From the NCBI RefSeq assembly GCF_901709675.1, contig NC_051099.1:4962001-5026000 (forward strand): 64,000 nucleotides of DNA. Direction: 5' to 3'. The notes beneath the pieces are model-generated. The model was not told where the DNA came from. It ran no database searches and saw nothing but the letters and a program-made list of their open reading frames with translations. The DNA comes from Syngnathus acus (Eukaryota > Chordata > Actinopteri > Syngnathiformes > Syngnathidae). Positions 52,392 to 64,000 of this stretch are shown here, piece by piece. The stretch's first letter is position 1; the number at the start of each line of letters is the position of its first letter. Position numbers and translations under genes: made by a program.

Positions 52392-55300
52392 TTATAGCCC
52401 GTGAAGGGTGGAGCCGATAATGTCCATGAAAGTAGCTTCGACACAGTAACAGATCTGGACGTCCGGGTCGGCTCCTCCGAGTTCCTCTGCTGTTCTTTGG
52501 GGTAAAGCCAGTTTGCTGGCTCCTTCTACTGAAACATCCCGAGGCTTCTCTTTTAGATACTGCAAACCTAAGGATCAAATAAAAATGGTCATCTATCAAG
52601 GAAAATGTGTGTCTGCTAAATATATTTCTGGCATTTTGACAGCTCGGCATTCATGTGTACTTACGAGCGATGAGAGGGTCGATGTCCCTGGCTTTGGTGG
52701 CCACATCAGAGGCACAAACTTGCCCTACTTGTACAAGAAGGCCGGTCACATCTTCATAGAGTGGCGGAAAGGCCTGACAGAAGGCCACTAGGCACGGCAG
52801 AGTGGGCATGAAGAAGGCAAAGCGCTTGGCACGGGTCAGCACTGATGAGAAGAAAACACACCAAACCGTTATAGACCTGTAATGTTGCACTACGTGACAA
52901 TGACCAGATGGTGGCAGCAAATTGCACAGAATGATTTCAGGACAGCCTTATGTGGGCAAAATGTAATTTATATAAAAAAAGAAGGTTTAAATGTGTGACA
53001 TGGGGAAGAAAAATTGTTTTCTGACCTGTGAGAAGCGTACCCATGACGCTGACGGCCAACCTCGCCACACTGAGCGATTTGGGCAGTGCGTATTGGATAC
53101 ACAGATATGATAGCAACTGGATTGCAAAAATCTGTGAGAAGATAAGATTCACAACTGATAAGACACATATTTGATATGTTTTCTGAAGTATTCATGTAAT
53201 ATGCAAACAAATGGCATAAGCCAGGCCAAGGCCCCATGGGATGTCCCACCTGCTTTTCCAATTGGGGCTGGGCCAAAAGTTCTGGGATGAAGTCCAGACA
53301 GATATGCATGGAAGGGATGCCTGACACTGTTAGAGGCAACAGAGGTTGAGGATAGCCCTGGAAGAGACCACATATGTCAAATATATATTGCTCATGTGGC
53401 ATCTAACAGGCCCCTTCATAGTTTCTAAACAATGAGACGTCATTTATAGGGTGCAGCTTAGCTTGGAGGCAAAAACATTCTGCGCGCTCGCTCGAAAATG
53501 CAGGTTAGCATATTTCAACAGAATGTTTACGTTGCAAAGGTGAATGGAGCAAATGCACTCTTGTGATTGTAAATGTTAAAATATAATAAGCTGTTTCTAC
53601 AGCTGTATGAAATAAAAACAGATATATAATTATGAATGTAAAGAACAAAAAAATGTGAGCTATAAAAATTCACATTTAGGCAGCATGTGAAAATAAAATG
53701 AACAACTCATAACAAATTTAAATGGGTGACATGTGCTTTAAATAAAAAGAAATGTGCAAACAAATGTGCCTACTTACTCGGGCAATACTGAGGGAGCCAA
53801 AGTTGGCCATAAACACCATGCAGTGCTTCTGCTGCAGATAGCGGAAGAGGTTGGAAGTGCTTCGGCCTTTTGAAGAAACTTGCTTGTGGCATGTTTGGCA
53901 AAAGAATTGTTGCTCTTCATCCACAATTTGAAATCCAAAATAGCTCCAAATTACAGAGCCATTGTTTTTTGAACTCGCTCTTCCTCTCTAACACCGTAGC
54001 CGCCAACGTTTGTTGTGTTGTTGTGCGTCAGAGAAGCCTACGTAAACACCGGGTTGAACCAAAGAGGACGCAAAAAGAAAATAGTGCCCTATGCTGAAGA
54101 GCAAACGGCCGTAACAAAGGCAGCACCTAAATATATTATATCCCGGTATCAATTTCAACATTTCATGACTGACAGAGCCAGTTGTTTTTTTTGCTTTTAC
54201 AGTTTTGGCAACCAAAACCTCAACAAGATGACATATGTCTACATAAAATTAACTGTGGCTTCCCTTCTTTGGCCTCCAGCTAAAACGTGACGTCACATGA
54301 AGGGGTGCTTGTGTCAGCTTTTGCAGTGCAAAATTACAGATGATATTTGTAATAATGTCCAGAATATACAATAACAATTGGTATTGTCATATTCTGGATA
54401 TGATTGAAAATATTAGTTATTAATAATAATAGTATATAAATAATAGTTTTTAGTACTGTTTTACCCCCCCCCCAAAAAATAAAACAACACATGACTGATG
54501 TCTTGTGCATGGACTTACCTGAAAGTGAACGAGTTTGGCAATATTGGGGTCAGCGATGAACATCTGATGCAGCAGACAACAGATAAGACACTGCACCTCC
54601 CTCAAATCACTGAGCAGGCCTCCCTCTGGCTCAGCATCTCTCACAGCCTCCTTGGCTCTGAGCAGCAGGCTTTTTTGTTCGGCTTTTGCTGGCACGGGGC
54701 CACCGATGGCCCTCAGAAGGCTCCCCGTGCTGCATCCCAGCTGCTGCTCCTCAGAGGTTGGCAAACACACCTCCAGGAGAATCTGGACAGCTGCACTATC
54801 CTGGATTTAACAAGGAACGATCAGGAAATCACAACCAAACCCACTGAGAATAGAATTAGTCTTGATGACGTAAGAAATACCTGAGCAGCTAAAAGGGCAT
54901 TCTTGAGCTCCTCCCTGGTGACCTCAGGTGTATCTGGCTGTCCCGGCACACCCAGGTTGGAGACTGTCTGGCTCTGTCTATCAAAGTCTGCCGTCTCTTT
55001 TAAATGGCTGTGCAGGTAGGCTTTGGATGCTAGCAGATAGCCGTTCAGCATGTGAAGGACGATGTCCATCAGTGGAGGACATCTAAAAAGAGCCGAAGTC
55101 AGAATGCGCTAAATTGTCTAGCACTTTTTTGGGGAAAATGGCTACCATTCAAAGAGTTAATGAGGGTGGATAATTCGGGTCTAATTTGTCTCGTACCTGT
55201 ACACTCTGTGATGGCAGCGTAGAACAATGAGGGGATCCACCATGAGGTCGTTCTGAGTGTACGTCTGCTGCCTGAGCAGCTTCGCCGAAGGTTGGAGAGC

Positions 55301-58300
55301 ATTCACCGTCATCACCCACAACCTGAAACACAGCTAGTTGCTTTAGGGAGCAATATCCCACTGCTGTTTGGAATACATTTTATTTGACAGTGTGTAACAT
55401 TTATCGATTCTATAAACACTCTCTTTTAAGAAATAGAACAGTATGAAGTGACAAAACGGTTGCTTCACTGGGGTTTAATAGAATAATCCATAAACGGTGA
55501 GCTCCGGACTCCTGAGGGTGTACAAGCGGCAAACACAAAGTCAGACGTTGCTGTGTTTTCCTCCTGAATTAATAAAAGCTGTCATTGGCAACAATCCGTT
55601 ACTTCCTCCTTTCAGGAAATCTACCTCGATTTTCCTGTAGAGACCCATTTGGATCAATAGGATGTCTGCTCAGTTCTCCTGTCAGGCCAGAGGTCGTGGA
55701 GAGTGACCCTCTACTGTCCAGAGCTTTAGGTGAGGGCCTTGCTGTGTACCTCTGATCTATTCTCACAATCATCTATGAGCAAGCAGCTCCAGGTCAAGGG
55801 TGCAACAACTCTTGTTCCGCAGGTCTTCCTTTAATCCACTTATTGTATCTCACAGCAACTTAACGCTGCTTTAAAAGAAATGCCACTGACTCAAGAGCAG
55901 TTGATAACCTTTCACCGAAACAACATCCTAACCATACCAACGGCACAAAATCCAGGGTTTTTTACCCCCCTAATAAAAAATCACGAGTATAATTCAAACT
56001 ATGACAAAGCAAGCTTATGTTGAAAGACAAAAAGAATGACATCATTAGCGAATGCAGAGACACTCTGCTCCACTTTCAAAATCTCCCGCAGCGTTATATT
56101 TGGAATGCACGGGGTCATCTCAGTATCTCTCCGACATAAGAGTGCAGCCTTGACAATTGTATTCATTTCACATAGTGTACCTGCGGGGCATCACGGTGTT
56201 GAGCCCCATCCAGAGCTTGTTGAGCGTCTGCAGGGTGCGGCGAGGAACGGCGGGTTCCAGCAGCAGAGCCATGCTGGCAGTCAGGGACTCGGAATAAGGG
56301 ATAAGGTCTCCCGGTGTGAGAAGTGTCAACTGCTCCAAGATTCGCATCAACCTCGGACTGCTGGATGGCAACTTCTGGAAGGCTTGGGTGGGGGAAGAAA
56401 AGTGTGAAGCCTCGTTTTGTTTCCTTGAATGCATAAAAGCATCTGCCAGACAAATACGTTAATAATAATGAGAGGGTGCGCACCCTGGTGGAGCTGGCTC
56501 TGAGTGTATCTGCACGTCTTGCTGGGGAGCATCATTTTCCTCAGCAGGGGAAGAGTGCCCGTCACCTCCTCTTCACACACCCAGTCTTCCACAAGACACA
56601 GGTGAGGGTAGTTGATGGCCAGCAACCTCAACAAGGCAGAGTGCAGACCTGGCAACGTGGAAAGCCACATTTTAAACCCAGTCTGCTTTACTATGTCATC
56701 ATCCAGATCTTTGTGCTAACTCACCCCCGAGCTCTTGTTGCAACCCCTGAGCTTGGGTAACTAAGTACTTTATGGGGATCTGATCCATCAGTGCTGCTGA
56801 ATACGACTTGGGCTTCTTCTGCATTAGGGCTGTCAAAAGATGAAAAGGATTTAAAGTACGACAGACAGCATAGACTACGTTTGAGTCTCATGAAGAGCTG
56901 GTGCACATAATAGAGGTGACTTTCTATTGACACAATTTCAGTCGCGCCCCTGATGGCTTCCATTACTCTTTCCTTGAAGGCTGTGGGAGCACTTAGGTAA
57001 ACAGACCAATTAAAGGGACGGGCATAAATCTGCTCTAATGAAGGGCAAGCTTGTCATGAAAAGGAAATGCATACTAGCTCGACGAACTGCTAATGTAACA
57101 ATCTAACCTCAAGCTGTCCTAGTTATCTCCCAGAATCATTTCACTTGGCTGTTTGTCAAGCCGCCATTTATTATCTACGGAGCTGCCAACACACTGGAAA
57201 GGATAAGTGGCTGCATGTCCGGAGAGAGAAGGCCCCTACGACTAAGAGGACAAAGAGGAAGAGTGCCACTGAAAAGTTTACACACCCAATTGTTTGGTGC
57301 TCGCCAACAGATTCTCCTCGTAAGACAGGATGTAGTAAAGGATAAGGAGTTGGGTCGTGATGGAGTTGCGCTGTCGTCCTCCTCGACTACTGTCCCCTTG
57401 CTAAAAAAAAAAAAAAAAAAAAGACATTATAATTTCTCTCCAGTTGCAGTCATCATAACGTGAACAGAGGAACGAGGCAAAGAAAAATATTTATTACACT
57501 ATTCATGGATGTGAATGTATGATTTTACGACACGTGCCTTAAATTTAGCTCGCGTATTTCCTTTCTGTTGAATAAGGTCCTAAAATGGAATCGGCTCTTG
57601 TAAAGTACTCGGGATGACTTACGACAGAAGAGCCCTGGTAGATGCTGAGGATTTCTTGCTCTGTGATTGGTTGGTTGGTGGCCTCAGGGTTGGCCTTTGA
57701 CGCCGGAGTGAGGATTGAGTTGATGTAAACGTCAACCAGGGGTATTAGCTGAGTGTGGATGGGGGTGTTTGTCTCACAAAGCTGACGGTAGATCCAGTCC
57801 TTAAAAGCCAAAGATGTCAACATGAATGCTGGGACGCAATTATTTGCCGCAAAATGTCTACCTTGATGGACACTTTGTGCTTCGTGAAGGCTCGGCTTCG
57901 GAGAAGCTGGTAGATGCAGTGAATGGGGAGGAACCCTGTGATGTTGGCACTTAGGTTGTTGGTCACCGCAACCCTTACTGCATGGGCTGTAACCACCTGC
58001 ACACCAAACACATGCTGTCAATGACCCAGCCAATGCAAATTACCGTATTTTCTGGACTATAAGGCGCACCGGATTATAAGGCGCACCTTCAATGAATGGC
58101 CCATTTTAAAACTTTGTCCTTATATAAGGCGCACCGGACTATAAGGTGCACCATTAATGCATCACGTCAGATTTTAAATCCAGATCAAATCATTCTCCAT
58201 TTTATTTTTATTTCAACTTCAGATGCAACAAATTACTTTATAATCACAAAATAATGATCCATAGTCTTTTTGATTCATGATTCATAGTCTTCAGCGGGCC

Positions 58301-61300
58301 ACTTATGATTGATTTCATGACACAATGCTTCGGGCCAGTTTAAATTTAGGAATTTAGTCCATATATAAGGTGAATTTGAGAAAACCTTAGGTTTTTAGGT
58401 GCGCCTTATAGTCCGGAAAATACGGTAACAGACAATTTCAAATTGATACTTAATCACTTGAGCCTGCAAAAATGAGGTATTAAAATGTTCATGAGATTAC
58501 AAAAGCACCTGTTCTGTGAAGATCTCCTGCGTGAAGATGGTCTTCATCTTACTCAGAGAGCTCGGTTTGATGGCAATCTATGGAAGAAAAAGATGAAACG
58601 TGGCAGCTTTACTCCGAGTGAAAACAACCCGGAGGCATCGGTGGAGGTATTGCTATTTTTCAATTTCCTCTTTTCATATTTCATAAAAAAAAAAAAAAAC
58701 ACTTCTTGCCAGGCACAATGGTGAATTGATAGGGTTGCCCTAAGGGCGGAAACAAACGGACTCTAAATCCAATTACATTGCACATCTTAGTGGAACATAC
58801 ACTGAGACGGGAAAACCACTTAGCACGCATGAGGGAGAAAATAGTACACTTAATAAGTTATAAAAGGGCAAAACTGCTGCAAGGGACATCGGAGTGTCTT
58901 GAAAGACACAGTATGTGTATGCTCAAAGTGTTTCATCAGTGCTTTAGTCTTTACATGTGCCACTGCAGCAGTGGGGGGGGGGGGCAGTATTCGGTCAGAC
59001 ACACTAACGTATTGATCACTGTCCTCATCCTACCTATCATCTTACCTTCATCCCCAAAGTAGAACACACCAACTCAATAATGGAGCTGAGCTGGTTGCTG
59101 TGGAAATACATGGCCACTAGTAATAGCATTTCTCCGAAAGAAGCAGATACACCTGCAGCACTGGATGGGGGGGGGGCACACATAGAAGAAACTGGTTCTT
59201 AAACCGGCATTTTACAGGACATCTATTTGAAACATTTAAAAAAAAAAAAAAAAATGATGGAATGACATCAGGAAAGAATGTAAACAATCCGCTTTTTATG
59301 ATTTGTGAGTTATTGCTTCAGGATAAGATTCCAAAGCGCCAGCAAAGAATACAGCATTATCTTTTGAGGGCAACCATAAAATTCGATGACTGTATTGGCA
59401 AATAAATGATCGACACAACAGCAAGGGGATCATTATGGTCTTTCTCAAAGCCCAATAAAAACTCGTATGGGTTTATTTTTATTTGACATATAGGGCAATG
59501 TTATTATCGTTATTTCTATTAAACACCGGACAGTAGTTACGCAGCGAGTATTTCCACTTTCACAGTAATGTTACAATTGACGTGTTTGGATTTTCACGCT
59601 ACACCAAAATGTATCGCTTTTTCCACACAATAAAGTTTACAATTAGAAAATGATTGATGTGGGCAACATTGATCGATTTGACTTATTGAACTTGTGCTTG
59701 ATAAAACATCACACAAGAACCAAGATACAAAAGCATGGGTGGAGGCAACCATAAAGTAAAATGGTGTGTGCAGACGTTCTTACCTCTCAAAGTACTCCTC
59801 TTCTTTGATCATCCAGCTGAGCCACATGACCATGAGCTGCTCCTGCTCGGGTGTGCTAGAGGCATGCGAGAAACAAGACGCGTCAAGAATATAAAACAGG
59901 ACGACAAAAAAAATAGAAATGTGCTTCATTTCGGGATCAGTGATTTGAACATGGTGTACCTGACCAGCGTGGGAAAGGCTAATAGTTTGCAGAAGGACAA
60001 GGAGACAAAGCGAACACCGGCGGGAGTGGCTGGAGGTCGGCTCGTCATCAGTTGCAGAAGTTGCTCGGCCTCCTCGTCTGTTGGTCTGGGACAGGAGCAC
60101 AATCAAACACGTTCATTTCCGATCAGATCGAGTACTACGTTCCTTTACCTGAGACCAGCGATGCCCATGAGAGCACAGTAGAGTCGGAGTAGAGCGCTGG
60201 CCTTCACCACGTGTTCTTCTCTGAGGCCCGAGTAGCCGAAGCCACCTTCGTCATCCGTGTCGCCGTCGTTGGGAACGTGCGTGCTGCGCGAGCGAGGCAA
60301 GATAGCGACCAACTCCAGCAGCAGTTGCCTGCGCATCTGCCACAGCACTGAGCTGCTCTCTCGCTTTCTCTAGTGGGAGAGAAAAAAAAAAAGAAAAACA
60401 CAGGAGATGATGAGTAATCGTCCCGTTAGCTCATTGCTTTCCTCATCTTACAATCAGAGCAAGAAATTCATATTATTTCCTCCAGCAAAAATGCAATTGA
60501 GAATTTAGAGTCGAATGCTAAGAAGGCTACACCTTATTATAAAACGCTTCCCTGCGACAGCAGAGCCTTTTTCGTCACGGCTGGGAAAAGGCTCAATGGC
60601 ATCTTTTCAAAAGGGATACGAGACGCGATGGCATTTCGAGAGAAGAGCTCCTGCTTCTCCATAACAGAGAAGAAATGTCAGGAGATGGCAAGATAAGCAA
60701 GGCCATTTGAAGCTGTTGTGCCATTTTAAATGCACACTTCTAGTTGGGAAAATTACCGTTTCCCCTTTTCAATGGGGACGATAAGGCGGGCACAAAACAA
60801 AAGGTCACACACGTTGGAGATTCCAAAAAGGGATGATGGCTACATGAGAATGTCAAGGCGTGCGAGTGACTTCAACGACGGCCCCCGTTATCCTGAATCA
60901 AAAACAAAAGGAACTCACCTGTTGCCCATTGCGGATGAACATGCTGAACCACGTGCGGACTTTGCTGTTAGTACCAAGCAGCAGACCGCTGACATAAGAA
61001 ACTAGGGGGCTGACGGCCTCATCTGCTGTGTCTGGTTTGTAATCCAGAGTCAGAGCCACGCCCAGGCCAGGAAGATGACATTCCTCCACCTAAGAAAAAT
61101 ACAAATAGAACATTTGATTTCACTGTCATGTCAAAAGCAATTTGTGGTACCTTCAAGCAACTGGCTGATCCTGATACATTCTTTTCTGTAGGTATTCAAA
61201 AAATGGTGTGGTTTTTTTTTTCCTCCACTGACCACCATGGCTCTGATGTTGAGAGCCTGTGAAGGGTTCATCTGACACAGCTGCCTAAGGGCTTCGGTCC

Positions 61301-62609
61301 TGCGCCGACCACCAACGCTCTCTTCATCCTGACGCTCTCCGTTCTTGATCAAACCTCTGCACACTGCAAACACAAGCGCACACATTTCCAGTAGGCTCGC
61401 TCGCTCGCTTTGTGTGATTATCGGACATTATACTTCTGTCACGGTCACACTCGGTTTATTCTTAAAGAAAGTCATGCCTGAAATCACAACATTGAGTATG
61501 CATATATTTTATTAGGCTCACTGGAGAAAAGCAATTTGTTTAGATTAAGCATGTTCTTTTGCAATCTTTGTTAAATTAGCAACTCACCAATTCTCTATTT
61601 GGAGCAGCCAACGTACAATGTGTGAAATTGACTTTACTGAAAGCGGTTAAACAAAACTCGGATGGGTTTATTGTGGATGAAGTAAACCTGGGTTGCGTTG
61701 TCAGAAACGTAAGACAGAGCATTTACCTTCATTGAAGCTGTCAGGCACATTGGCAACCAGAAGACAAAGAAACCAATCGCCGTTGCGAACATGCAGCAAA
61801 GCCTCTGCCACGTCCACGATTGGCAGCAGGGAAGGCAGTTCTGTCCAGACAAAATGCACAGGAGAGGATGAATTTTCTTTTTTGCAATATATTTAACAGA
61901 TTTACATACCTGCTTGTAGAATGCAAAGTACGTCGGCAACCTCTTCCAAGTACACCGGGCTTTCAAACAGTTCTGAGGACTTCAGAAAGAATTCTCCATT
62001 GGAATCGGCCACCTAAGAGACACAGATGAACAACTCCTTGACTACCTGCTTTGATAAACGAACAGAAACAGCTTAATAATTTAGTTTGAGTATGACGATG
62101 ATATCTGTACCTTACTCATGATTGCTAAAAGCTCACTGAGGGTCAGACGAAGTCTCCTGAGCGGATCGCTGTGTTCGAACTCCAAGGTGAGCCCATGCTG
62201 CAGCTGTGACACCAAGATACTCTCCACATTGGAACCACCTGCTTTGTGCCTGGCGCGTGAAAATGTTCAGAAATAAACTCCCTTATTTGACAGAACCGAA
62301 GTGATGAGGGGATTACCTTAGCTGCTGCTCCTTCCTGGCATCCTGCTCCAAGGCGTGAAAGTCAACAGACAGCAGCGCCACAATGGAGTTGACAGCTTCC
62401 ACTCCCGAGAGCAGCCGGAGGATGAGCTTCTTGTCCTCGGCCCAAGCCGGGCTCTGGTCAGCCGGGGCACACAAAGCCATCCTCACCAAGCAGGGAAGCA
62501 GTAACCTCAGCTCGGGGTCACTGAGAGCTGCCAGCCGCTGCACATCCACCTTCTGCATGGCTTCAAATGCAAAAGGGCTGACAAACTGCAGCCCTGCACT
62601 GTCTGTCAT
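52392..62609 (-). CDS. ints2: Integrator complex subunit 2, complete, 24 coding exons
   Basis: INTS2 is a helical scaffold subunit of the nuclear Integrator complex, which cleaves snRNA 3' ends and terminates paused RNA polymerase II. Coding exons (minus): 62609-62317, 62249-62111, 62012-61910, 61840-61727, 61363-61233, 61089-60919, 60369-60149, 60085-59960, 59855-59784, 59160-59046, 58577-58509, 57996-57862, 57799-57623, 57400-57286, 56829-56725, 56648-56484, 56382-56181, 55322-55197, 55082-54881, 54800-54519, 53357-53250, 53131-53026, 52841-52665, 52567-52392. All introns are GT-AG, phases agree, and the sum is 3,630 nt (1,209 residues; human about 1,204). Diagnostic segments: LQFVSPFAFEAMQKVDV, DPELRLLLPCLVRMALCAP, HVVKASALLRLYCALMGIAG, ADPNIAKLVHFQ, SMHICLDFIPEL and the C-terminal DPDVQICYC. 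The start MTDSAGLQF matches the family; the open frame upstream of it is intron. The least conserved stretches are codons ~620-640 (GSSVQGDSSRGG) and ~945-985. Intact and apparently functional. Confidence 0.96.
53778..53987 (-). pseudogene. BED-type zinc-finger exon fragment inside ints2 intron
   Basis: On the minus strand this encodes GSVIWSYFGFQIVDEEQQ then FFCQTCHKQVSSKGRSTSN and LFRYLQQKH. This is a BED zinc finger as found in ZBED proteins and hAT transposases: aromatic W-Y-F core, C-x2-C pair, then the Leu/His helix. The usual first His of the helix (LxxHL) is Tyr, so one zinc ligand is missing. Upstream sequence (CGGCTACGGTGTTAGAG) continues only after a one-base shift, and the apparent original start codon reads TTG. 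The fragment ends GCCCGA|gtaagt, a good donor. It sits between ints2 coding exons 20 and 21 (54800-54519 and 53357-53250). Probably the decayed first exon of a ZBED/hAT gene; no hAT catalytic region follows. Confidence 0.7.
58043..58425 (+). mobile_element. CCGTATTTTCC MITE, copy 10, inside an ints2 intron
   Basis: A 383-bp copy flanked by TA on both sides, in the ints2 intron between coding exons 58577-58509 and 57996-57862, antisense to the gene. The left end is CCGTATTTTCTGGACTATA; the right end is perfect. Near the right arm about 25 bp of the CACCGGACTATAAGGCGCAC segment are deleted (ATATAAGGTGAATTTGAGAA). It lies 46 bp from the exon at 57996 and does not disturb either splice site. Confidence 0.9.
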
Positions 62610-63069
62610 CTCTGAAACGGTCAGAGCAAAAACGACGAGAAACATCAGAACCACAACACCAAAGTAGCTGGATCGGTCTTGCAATTTCACTTGATCCCTT
62701 CAATAATACATTGCATTTAATAGAAGACGATCAAATATATTAGTGGTGGTAAACAGAGAAGCTTGTAGTCAGCTTTTTATCTTCACTAACAATGACAGCT
62801 CGGCTAAACGCTAACACGTATGTGAGGAGGAAGTGTTATAAATATTCCAGCTCATAACATTAACACCAAAGCAGCTATCTAACATGTTGGGCATGGTTTT
62901 AATTCAACTTAGAACGCGCATTCCCACTTTTCGCCACTTTTAGGGTGACTTAGCTTGCTACTAGCTGGAGAGCTAATAGCAAAAGCTAACGCTCCTGCAG
63001 AGCCAAACAACGCGGTTGCTAAAAACAGCGTATTTCGGACATTATAAAATGCAGCAGTAATTATCTTAC

Positions 63070-63180
63070 CTTAATTAGGTGCAATATTGCAGCGCAATTG
63101 GTTAATGTTAAGGTGGGAGGCCTCCGGACCTCGGACTTGTCTGAGCACCAAAGCTAAGATGTGTCCGAGAAAGTACCCTT
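63070..63180 (-). other. Candidate non-coding first exon of ints2
   Basis: CCTTAATTAAGG-type sequence on the minus strand ends AATTAAG|gtaagat, a consensus donor, at 63069-63070. The first coding exon has an acceptor TTTCAG|AG only two bases before its ATG (62611), so the 5' UTR must be spliced from upstream and this is the best donor. The 5' edge is a guess. Confidence 0.6.
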
Positions 63181-63400
63181 CCTTAGCGGTCACTGAGTTC
63201 TCAAAATGCGTAGCATTTCCCGCACCTTGAGCACTAAAGTGTTGCCATTTCCACTCGGACAGGTCCGCAAAGAGAGAAAAATTAGTAAGATTGTGTGCAC
63301 GGAGCTCAGACAGACTGCTGAAAGCCGGAGCAGACTCGAACTGCGAGACCGGTGGAAGGTAACTAATGTGCCGCTGTTGTATGGGTTGTAGTGTTGGCTC
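63181..63400. promoter_or_regulatory. ints2 promoter region with E2F-like site
   Basis: The region is moderately CpG-rich with no TATA box. TTTCCCGC at 63216-63223 is a consensus E2F-type site. An open frame starts on plus at 63206 and reaches a weak donor-like GGACAG|GTCCGC near 63262, so a divergent transcript is possible but not supported by a recognisable protein. Confidence 0.45.
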
Positions 63401-63785
63401 GTGAGTGAACGATTCGTTCAGAATAACGAATCCTTTCAGTGAACGAGAGTGAACGAATCACTTCCTAAAGTGATTCGTTCTTTTTTCAGTTCATATGACT
63501 TCAACCAGTAGGTGTCGGTAATGCACATTGAAGCTGGTGCTACCTCGCCGTAAAACAAAACGAAGAAGAAAATGACGTAACTTCCCGTTCACGAACGAGT
63601 CGTGAATTGCATTTCCCGTTGACCAACGAACGAATCAGTGAGTGAGTGATTCGCATTTCCAGTTCATCGCGAGAACGAATCCGTGAGGGAATGAATCCTG
63701 ACTTTCCCGTTCGCGAACGAGTCAATGAGTCAACTGCCCTCCTTCCCGTGCATCAACGGATCAGTCAGTGATCGTGTTGCGTCTC
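63395..63785. repeat. Cluster of GAACGAATC-type inverted and tandem repeats
   Basis: GAACGATTCGTTC (63407-63419) is an odd palindrome. 63451-63480 is a perfect 13-bp inverted repeat (GAACGAATCACTT and its complement) with a 4-nt loop. From 63582 five degenerate units begin TTCCCGTTC, TTCCCGTTG, TTCCAGTTC, TTCCCGTTC and TTCCCGTGC, spaced 31-47 bp, each with GAACGA(A/G)TC-like strings. Between the two parts, GTCGGTAATGCACATTGAAG and GCCGTAAAACAAAACGAAGA resemble a common teleost repeat. Probably a decayed mobile element or small satellite. Confidence 0.65.
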
Positions 63786-64000
63786 CCTCCTGGCGTGGAC
63801 TATGTAAACCAGAATGTCGATTTACGATTTACCAAGGAAAGAAAGAACCACTCACTGAAACACCACTTCTTTTATGCGCGTTTTCTCCAAGCTAACGGCT
63901 AACTTTATTGCATGAAGGGATGCGCCGTTATGCAACAACGGGGAGATTATGCTTCTCTTTGGGTAATCTTGATTTTATAACACTTATAGTAGTTTTTAAA
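63786..64000. other. Right edge of window, no gene seen
   Basis: The last 215 bp show no open frame of note and no recognisable repeat. Position 63880-63910 contains GCTAACGGCTAACTTTATTGC, similar in composition to the ints2 upstream region. Confidence 0.4.

Noticed and set aside
62610-62690. Upstream in-frame extension of the first ints2 coding exon
   Set aside because: An acceptor (TTTCAG|AG) lies two bases before the family-conserved start MTDSAGLQF; the extra residues upstream are intronic.

Overview
This is vertebrate nuclear DNA, almost certainly from a percomorph teleost. Evidence: split genes with GT-AG introns, a 1,209-residue INTS2 orthologue close in length to the roughly 1,200-residue human protein, teleost-type short DNA transposons and LINE tails, and AT-rich intergenic sequence. 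The abundance of the CCGTATTTTCCGGACTATA element would fit a pipefish or seahorse, but that is a weak guess. There are no operons, CRISPR arrays or prokaryotic genes, and almost all short ORFs are chance.

Layout. (1) 1-3.4 kb: the first coding exon of an auts2-type gene on the minus strand (390-656), with intron 1 to its left (1-389) and a CpG-rich segment at 2.8-3.4 kb that probably holds its promoter and 5' UTR. The rest of the gene lies left of the window. (2) 3.4-52.4 kb: about 49 kb with no recognisable protein-coding gene. It holds ten copies of one TA-flanked MITE family (nine here, one in INTS2), five hAT-type miniature elements with 8-bp target duplications, a mariner-type MITE, a decayed Tc1-like transposase, LINE 3' tails, microsatellites, and several blocks that look like conserved non-coding DNA. 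(3) 52.4-63.2 kb: ints2 (Integrator complex subunit 2), minus strand, complete. I could place 24 coding exons plus one upstream non-coding exon; all phases agree and the CDS sums to 3,630 nt. Its introns hold one MITE copy and a decayed BED zinc-finger exon. (4) 63.2-64.0 kb: the ints2 promoter region and a cluster of degenerate GAACGAATC-type repeats.

Both genes are transcribed leftwards, so the 49-kb gene-poor interval lies between the 3' end of ints2 and the 5' end of the auts2 paralogue. auts2 encodes a chromatin and transcription regulator of neurodevelopment, and such genes often sit beside large regulatory deserts. The interval could hold auts2 enhancers, but this is inference. The most unusual items are the BED exon inside ints2 (210 nt, phase 0 on both sides, one zinc ligand missing), the composite MITEs that carry a captured hAT end and internal tandem units, and the repeat cluster just upstream of ints2.
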